64,000 bases of DNA. Source: Spirillospora albida (GTDB lineage: Bacteria; Actinomycetota; Actinomycetes; Streptosporangiales; Streptosporangiaceae). Below are positions 58,035-64,000 of the stretch, piece after piece. The stretch spans positions 186,001-250,000 of the forward strand of contig NZ_JOFJ01000001.1 in assembly GCF_000718255.1 (NCBI RefSeq). The letters are read 5' to 3'. The translations under genes were made by a program, and so were the position numbers. The stretch's first letter is position 1. Each line of letters begins with the position of its first letter. The notes below the pieces were generated by a model. The model searched no databases, was not told where the DNA came from, and saw only the letters and a program-made list of their open reading frames with translations.

Positions 58035-59124
58035 GGGGCCTCCCCTTGATCAGGTGCGCCAGGGCCGCCAGGGCACCGAGGCTGTGCCCGGACGTGAAGT
58101 CGTCGACGTGCGGCAGCGCCGCCGCCATCCCCGCCGTCAGCGGCGCGTACCCGGGCCGCGCCCGGTGCGGGTTCGCCCAGATCACCCGGTGCGCGAGCCT
58201 GCGCAGCCGCGCCATCTGCTCCCCCAGCAGCGCGGCGTCCCCGCGCTCCCAGCCGTCGGACGCGACCACCACGATCGCGCCCCGCGCGAGACCCCGCTGC
58301 CCGAACCGGTCGAGGAACTCCTCCAGCTCCTCGCCGAGGCGGGTGCCGCCGCTCCAGTCGGGGATCGCCGCGGACGCCGCCGCCATCGCCGCGTCCGGGT
58401 CGCGGAACCGCAGTTCGCGGGTGAGGCGGGTCAGGCGCGTCCCGGCGCTGAAGACCTCGACGCCGCGTCCGCCGGAGCGGGCGGCCGCGTGCGCGAACCG
58501 CAGCAGCGCGTCGGCGTAGGGCGACATGGAGCCGCTGACGTCCACGATGATCACGACCCGCCGGGGGCGGGTGCGCCGGGTCCGGCGCAGCGGCGCGATC
58601 TCTCCGCCGCGCCGCAGGGTCTCCCGGACGGTGCGGGCGGGGTCGATCCGCCCGCCCGGCGCGGGGGCGAACCGGCGCGACGGCCGGTGCTCGGCACCGG
58701 CGTCCAGGACCGCGATGAGCCGCGCCACCTCGGCGCGCTCGGCGGCGGTGAGCCGCCCGACGTCCCGGTCACGGAGGACCTCGACCGTACTGGACGCGGC
58801 GGAACGCAGCGCCCGGCCATCGCCGCCCTCCCCGTCACCGGGCCGGGGCGAGGCGGCGCGCCGCACGACGACCGGCGGCGCCTTCCGTCCCGGGCGAGGC
58901 GTCGCGCCGGAGAAGTAGGCGGCGAAGCAGCGGTCGTACCGCTCGATGTCGGCGGGGCCGGCGCACAGCGCCAGCCGCCCCGCCCAGTACACGTCGCCGG
59001 GATCGAGGACGTCGAGGTGGCCGACGGCCTCCAGCATCGTCTGCACGCGCTGCGGGTCGGCGGGGCCGCCCGCGGCCCGCAGGGTCCGCGCGAACCCGAC
59101 CATCGTCTCGGTGACGTCCCGCAT
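58015..59124 (-). CDS. CoxE-like von Willebrand factor A domain protein
   Basis: A 369-residue protein of the CoxE group. The MIDAS site is VVIIVDVSGSMSPYADALLRF (about residue 195), and GGTRLGEELEEFLDRFG and VVVASDGWERGD complete the VWA fold. In CO dehydrogenase clusters, CoxD and CoxE act together in maturing the molybdenum-copper site. It is 4 bp downstream of the AAA+ gene. Confidence 0.88.
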   Translation of the reverse strand: MRDVTETMVGFARTLRAAGGPADPQRVQTMLEAVGHLDVLDPGDVYWAGRLALCAGPADIERYDRCFAAYFSGATPRPGRKAPPVVVRRAASPRPGDGEGGDGRALRSAASSTVEVLRDRDVGRLTAAERAEVARLIAVLDAGAEHRPSRRFAPAPGGRIDPARTVRETLRRGGEIAPLRRTRRTRPRRVVIIVDVSGSMSPYADALLRFAHAAARSGGRGVEVFSAGTRLTRLTRELRFRDPDAAMAAASAAIPDWSGGTRLGEELEEFLDRFGQRGLARGAIVVVASDGWERGDAALLGEQMARLRRLAHRVIWANPHRARPGYAPLTAGMAAALPHVDDFTSGHSLGALAALAHLIKGRPHARRPR

Positions 59125-59128
59125 CGGC

Positions 59129-60019
59129 TCATGCCCCGCCGAGGAGGGCGTCGAGCCCGCCGGCCAGGACGCGCTGCTGGTCCTCGCGGTACTTGAGCAC
59201 CGCGCCCAGCGTCACGGCGGCCGTCCCGGGATCCAGGTCGCGGGCGCCGAGCGCGACGAGCGCCTCCGTCCAGTCGATCGTCTCGGCCACCCCGGGAGGT
59301 TTCAGCAGGTCGCGCTCGCGGAGCCGCTGCGCCGCGCGGGCGACCCGGCCGGCGAGCCGCTCCGCCGCGTCCGGCAGCCGCCGCCGGATGATCGCGACCT
59401 CCCGCTCGAACGACGGGTGCTCCAGCCAGTGGTACAGGCACCGCCGCTTCAGCGCGTCGTGGACCTCGCGGGTGCGGTTGGACGTGACCACGACGACGGG
59501 CGGCGCCTCGGCCCGGATCGTCCCGAGCTCCGGCACCGTGATCGTGAAGTCGGAGAGCACTTCGAGCAGGAACGCCTCGAACTCGTCGTCGGCGCGGTCG
59601 ACCTCGTCCACCAGAAGGACGCTCGGCGACGTCTCCAGAGCCTGGAGAAGGGGCCGCGCGAGCAGGAACCGCCGGTCGTACAGCTCCCCCTCCAGCCGCG
59701 CCACGTCCGCGACGCCCGCCGCCTCGGCGGCCCGCAGGTGCAGGAGCTGGCGCGGGAAGTCCCAGTCGTAGAGGGCCTGCGACGCGTCCAGCCCCTCGTG
59801 GCACTGCAGGCGGATCAGCGGCGCCCCGAGCACCCGCGCGAGGGTCTTGGCCAGCTCGGTCTTTCCGACCCCCGCCTCCCCTTCCAGGAACAGCGGGCGG
59901 CCCATCCGCAGCGCGAGGAAGCACGCCGTGGCGAGCCCGTCGTCGGTGAGGTAGGCATGCCGCTCGAGAAGACCCGCCAGTTCATCCGGAGACGCGGCGT
60001 TCAGCCCTGTGTGCCCCAC
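59129..60019 (-). CDS. CoxD-like MoxR-type AAA+ ATPase
   Basis: A 296-residue AAA+ ATPase. Walker A is LEGEAGVGKTELAKTLA, Walker B VLLVDEVDRADDEFEAFLLE, and RLQCHEGLDASQALYDWDFPRQLLHLR is typical of the CoxD subgroup. It probably remodels a molybdenum enzyme with its CoxE-like partner. The start is ATG at 60019. Between it and the PH gene (60020-60176) I see nothing. Confidence 0.9.
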   Translation of the reverse strand: MGHTGLNAASPDELAGLLERHAYLTDDGLATACFLALRMGRPLFLEGEAGVGKTELAKTLARVLGAPLIRLQCHEGLDASQALYDWDFPRQLLHLRAAEAAGVADVARLEGELYDRRFLLARPLLQALETSPSVLLVDEVDRADDEFEAFLLEVLSDFTITVPELGTIRAEAPPVVVVTSNRTREVHDALKRRCLYHWLEHPSFEREVAIIRRRLPDAAERLAGRVARAAQRLRERDLLKPPGVAETIDWTEALVALGARDLDPGTAAVTLGAVLKYREDQQRVLAGGLDALLGGA

Positions 60020-60176
60020 GTCCCACAGGCTACTCAGCGGCGCGCCGCCCTCCCAGCCCTCGCGCCTGGTTCGACCTCGACCGCCTCTGAGCCGCGGCCC
60101 TGCCGGGCGCCGGAACGATCACCTGGCGGCCGCCGTCTGACGCCCGCCGCCCGCACGCGAGCGCCGTCATGCCGGG

Positions 60177-60623
60177 TCAGTGGGGGTCGGGGGTCTCGCC
60201 CTTGGCGTGGAGGAGGGCTTCGAGCTCGGCCAGCTGGCGGGCGGCGAGGGCCTTCTCGGTGGCGTTGATGCCCATGGCGCTGATGGACGTGCCGTCGGCG
60301 AGGTCGAGGGTGGGCCAGGGCTCGCCCTCGCTCATCGTGACGTCGAGGACCTCGGGCCATTCGAGGCGGCGGGTCGCGAACGCGTTCACGACCGTGAGGC
60401 CCGTCTCGTCGGCGGTGACGCGGCACCGCGCCAGCATGTGCAGGATCCACGCGATGAACAGGCCGAAGGCCACCATCAGCAGGCGGTCGGTCAGCTTGAA
60501 GGTGGACGCCACCACCACGGCGAGCACGATCATGCCGAGCACGATCACGCCCGCCGTGGCGTAGGCGACGAGCCGGGTGGTGCGGGGGCGCCACACGGTC
60601 GGCAGGGCGGGCGTGTCAGTCAA
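60177..60623 (-). CDS. PH domain-containing membrane protein
   Basis: A 148-residue protein with two membrane helices (about 20-40 and 47-65) and a bacterial PH-like domain: CRVTADETGLTVVNAFATRRLEWPEVLDVTMSEGEPWPTLDLADGTSISAMGI. Such proteins are common in actinobacteria beside hisG; the function is unknown. It overlaps the hisG stop by 8 bp, so it is co-translated with hisG and likely under the same control. Confidence 0.85.
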   Translation of the reverse strand: MTDTPALPTVWRPRTTRLVAYATAGVIVLGMIVLAVVVASTFKLTDRLLMVAFGLFIAWILHMLARCRVTADETGLTVVNAFATRRLEWPEVLDVTMSEGEPWPTLDLADGTSISAMGINATEKALAARQLAELEALLHAKGETPDPH

Positions 60624-61491
60624 CGATCTTCGAAATGGGGATCTCGAGGATGTCGTGGGCGCCCGCCGCCTTCAGGGCGGGGATGAGCGTGTTCACGCCG
60701 CGCTTGGCCACCACGGACTCGACGGCGTTGGACGCGCCGCCCGCGAGCGAGGTCACCGTGGGCGAGGACATCGACGGCATGATGTCAAGGACGCCCTGCA
60801 GGTTCTCCTGCGCGACGTTCAGCTTGAGCAGGACGTTGCCGCGGGCGCGGATCGCGCCCTGCAGCAGGAGGGAGACGTCCTCCATGGCGGCGCGCTTGTC
60901 GGGGTCCTCGTAGGCCTCGCGGTTCGCGACCAGCTCGGTGTAGCTGGTCAGGAGGGTGTCGAGGATGCGCAGGCCGTTCTTGCGGAGCGACGAGCCGGTC
61001 TCGGTGAGGTCGACGATCACGTCCACGATGTCGGGCACCTTCGCCTCGGTCGCGCCGTAGGACGGGACGACCTTCGCCTTCACGCCGTGCCGGTCGAGGA
61101 ACCGCTTGGTCATGGCGGGGAACTCGGTGGAGATCCGCACGCCCTCCGGCAGGTCGGACACCGTCTGCCAGGGCGCGTCTACCGGCACCGCCATGATGAC
61201 GCGGACGGGGTTCGAGGTGGCCTTGGAGTACTTCAGCTCCCCGAGGCTGACCACGTCGGAGTCGGTCTCGGTGATCCAGTCGCGGCCGGTGATGCCGAGG
61301 TCGAACAGGCCCTGCTCGAGGTAGGTCGGGATCTCCTGCGGGCGCAGGACCCGGACCCGGTCGATGCGGGGGTCGTCGATGGAGGCGCGGTAGTCGCGGT
61401 CGGACGTGCGCCGGACGGTGAGGTCCGCGGCGTCGAACAGCGACATGGTCGCCTTCTCCAGGGACCCCTTGGGCAGGACGAGAGACAGCAC
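60616..61491 (-). CDS. hisG: ATP phosphoribosyltransferase (long form)
   Basis: A 291-residue enzyme, the first step of histidine synthesis. LSLVLPKGSLEKATMSLF, FDLGITGRDWITE, and DVIVDLTETGSSLRKNGLRIL are catalytic-domain hallmarks, and the C-terminal region (about 210-291), including APALKAAGAHDILEIPISKIV-like features, is the His-feedback ACT-like domain of the long form. The GTG start has AAAGGG 9 nt upstream. A histidine-rich leader ORF precedes it by 46 bp. Confidence 0.95.
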   Translation of the reverse strand: MLSLVLPKGSLEKATMSLFDAADLTVRRTSDRDYRASIDDPRIDRVRVLRPQEIPTYLEQGLFDLGITGRDWITETDSDVVSLGELKYSKATSNPVRVIMAVPVDAPWQTVSDLPEGVRISTEFPAMTKRFLDRHGVKAKVVPSYGATEAKVPDIVDVIVDLTETGSSLRKNGLRILDTLLTSYTELVANREAYEDPDKRAAMEDVSLLLQGAIRARGNVLLKLNVAQENLQGVLDIMPSMSSPTVTSLAGGASNAVESVVAKRGVNTLIPALKAAGAHDILEIPISKIVD

Positions 61492-61537
61492 GAAATGACC
61501 CTTTCAGATGGGATGAGTTCGGGAAGTCCGGGGACGC

Positions 61538-61618
61538 TCAGGAGCCCAGATGCTCCGGGCCGTGCCCGGCGTGACCGTGATGCCGGCGACCTCGCGGGGT
61601 CGGTGCCGTAGCGGTCAC
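61538..61618 (-). CDS. Putative histidine-rich leader peptide of hisG
   Basis: A 26-codon ORF starting GTG at 61618 with AGGAGG 5 nt upstream, the best ribosome binding site of this area. It ends RRHHGHAGHGPEHLGS, with five His codons within eleven. It lies between the promoter and hisG. Two hairpins cover its 3' half: CCGGGC-ACG-GCCCGG (61555-61569) and GGAGC-ATCTGG-GCTCC (61541-61556), which overlap by 2 nt. This fits a ribosome-mediated attenuator; the mechanism is inference. Confidence 0.6.
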   Translation of the reverse strand: MTATAPTPRGRRHHGHAGHGPEHLGS

Positions 61619-61694
61619 AGTCGCCTCCTCATCCCTGTCGTGCTCCGTCGTGCCGCGCGCGGACCGCGCGCGGACCGCGTCCGGCGCCGTTCAG

Positions 61695-61723
61695 ATCCTA
61701 CGCGGTCCGCGCGGCGAGGTCAG
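61695..61723 (-). promoter_or_regulatory. Promoter for the leader ORF, hisG and the PH gene
   Basis: On the minus strand, CTGACC (61718-61723) and TAGGAT (61695-61700) are 17 bp apart, a good housekeeping-type match. Transcription would start near 61688, leaving about 70 nt before the leader ORF. That stretch contains two tandem copies of GCGGTCCGCGC. The promoter lies just downstream of the ribH stop. Confidence 0.65.
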
Positions 61724-61733
61724 GCCGACCCCG

Positions 61734-62236
61734 TCATCGGTGGAAGCCGCTCCGCTGCCCCTGGGCGGGTTTGCGCAGGTTGCGGAGGGTCAGCGCGGTG
61801 TCGAGGGCCGCGACCGTCGCCTCCCAGCCCTTGTCCTCGTGCCCGCCGGGGACGCCGCTGCGGTCCACGGCCTGCTCCAGGGTGTCGCAGGTGAGGACGC
61901 CGTTGCCGACGGGCGTCGCCTCGTCCAGCGCGATGCGGGTCACGCCGGCGGTGACGGAGTCGCACACGTGGTCGAAGTGCGCGGTCTCGCCGCGGATCAC
62001 CGCGCCGAGGCAGACCACGGCGTCGAGGTCGCGGGCGAGCTGCTGCGCGACGACGGGCAGCTCCAGCGCGCCGGCGACGCGGACGACGACGGGCGCGTCC
62101 ACGCCGCACGCCTTCGCGGCGGCCTCGGCGCGCTCCAGCAGCCGGTCGGTGATCCGCCCGTGCCAGCGGGTGCAGACGATGCCGAGCGTGAGCCCGGACG
62201 CGTCGACGGTGGTGTCCTCGGGCCGTCCGGCGCCGC

Positions 62237-62240
<4 letters not shown>
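61734..62240 (-). CDS. ribH: 6,7-dimethyl-8-ribityllumazine synthase
   Basis: A 168-residue lumazine synthase, the penultimate step of riboflavin synthesis. LGIVCTRWHGRITDRLLERA, VRVAGALELPVVAQQLA, VVCLGAVIRGETAHFDHVC, and PVGNGVLTCDTLEQAVDR are characteristic. The ATG start overlaps the ribBA stop by 4 bp. The open frame extends upstream within ribBA but is not family-like. Confidence 0.96.
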
Positions 62241-63459
<1,219 letters not shown>

Positions 63460-63463
<4 letters not shown>

Positions 63464-64000
63464 GCGGTCACCGCCTTTCTGGGGGTTGGGACGGCCTGGG
63501 ACTCGCGGAGCCAGTTGCGGAAACCGGCCAGCACCATGACGAAGAAGATCCCGTAGACCGCGCCGGACACGTACAGGCCCGACTTGAGCGCCAGGGGGAC
63601 GCCGACCAGGTCGACGAGCACCCAGACGATCCAGAAGTCGACGAGGGCGCGGCTCTGCGCGAACGTCGCGACCGCGCTGCCGACGAAGATGTAGGCGTTC
63701 GCCCACGGGGACCACGCCACCTGGAGCCAGTCCAGATGGGTGAACAGCTGCGCCACGACGGCCGTCCCGACCACCAGCACGGCGAGCAGGGCGATCCGCT
63801 CCCGGGCGGTCGCCTCCCGGACGGCCAGGCCCCGCTCCTCGCGGCGGCCGCGGGTCCACATCGTCCAGCCGTAGGCGGCGAGGGCGAGGAAGAGCACCTG
63901 CTTGAGGGCGTTGCCCGGGACGGCGGCGTGCAGCGACGCGGCGAGCAGCAGCAGGGCGCCCGCGAGCTGGACGGGCCACGTCCAGATGGTCCTGCGCATC
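63460..64000 (-). CDS. ribM: RibM/PnuC-family riboflavin transporter, 5' end cut by window
   Basis: At least 180 residues of a multi-helix membrane protein of the PnuC family; in rib operons the actinobacterial form is RibM, a riboflavin uptake facilitator. WTWPVQLAGALLLLAASL, FLALAAYGWTMWTRG, SALVDFWIVWV-like and LKSGLYVSGAVYGIFFVMVLAGFRNW segments fit. It begins in the second helix of homologues, so the true start is probably beyond 64000; the ATG at 63999 is likely internal. Confidence 0.85.

Overview
The window is about 64 kb of very GC-rich, gene-dense DNA from an actinobacterium. Many genes start with GTG or TTG and many neighbours overlap by 4 bp. Wag31/DivIVA, SepF, a division and cell wall (dcw) cluster that retains murC, an F420-type LLM oxidoreductase, DUF1707 and DUF3040 proteins, RibM and a Tat-exported amine oxidase point to Streptosporangiales, most likely a Thermomonosporaceae relative such as Actinomadura. 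The genus is inference from gene content; no rRNA, tRNA, phage or complete transposon was seen.

Layout. 0-21.6 kb, minus strand: the dcw cluster, read mraZ-rsmH-ftsL-ftsI-murE-murF-mraY-murD-ftsW-murG-murC-ftsQ, then ftsZ-pgeF-yggS-sepF-yggT-wag31 and a membrane protein with two Ada-like metal-binding modules. A promoter with four 10-bp-spaced MraZ boxes heads the cluster. 22-26.9 kb, plus: moxR-DUF58-transglutaminase. 26.9-31.6 kb, minus: DUF3040, dinB, a methyltransferase, nusB, efp and an M24 peptidase. 31.8-36.3 kb: amine oxidase, LLM oxidoreductase, enoyl-CoA hydratase-like, thioesterase and a TetR regulator with three operators, lying between pepP-efp-nusB and aroCKBQ (36.3-39.6 kb). 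39.6-46.6 kb: PhyH dioxygenase, SseB-like protein, aminotransferase, an ABC exporter with a two-component system, and a degenerate anti-sigma-kinase-like protein. 46.6-51.2 kb: MatB-like ligase, CoA transferase, uridine kinase-like protein, FKBP and a polysaccharide deacetylase. 51.3-60 kb: a purine-catabolism-like island (PucR, DUF2877/AllH, DUF6986, MocA-like, XdhC, CoxE- and CoxD-like). 60.2-64 kb: PH protein, hisG, ribH, ribBA and ribM.

How the genes work together. The dcw block makes lipid II (MurE/F/D/C, MraY, MurG) and assembles the septum (FtsZ, SepF, FtsQ/L/I/W, Wag31). The aro block makes chorismate. The rib block makes riboflavin, next to the first step of histidine synthesis.

Most notable. 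(1) A 26-codon histidine-rich ORF with an excellent ribosome binding site lies between a promoter and hisG, where hisE is usually found. (2) Two genes in the purine island, an NCS2 nucleobase permease and an aldose 1-epimerase, have each lost their middle and keep both ends in different frames. (3) The island has molybdenum-hydroxylase maturation genes but no catalytic subunits. (4) One isolated sequence resembles a type I-E CRISPR repeat. (5) FtsL carries ten lysine/arginine-bearing pentapeptide repeats, and FtsI has a 160-residue basic tail. (6) The twin Ada-like protein downstream of wag31 has no known function.
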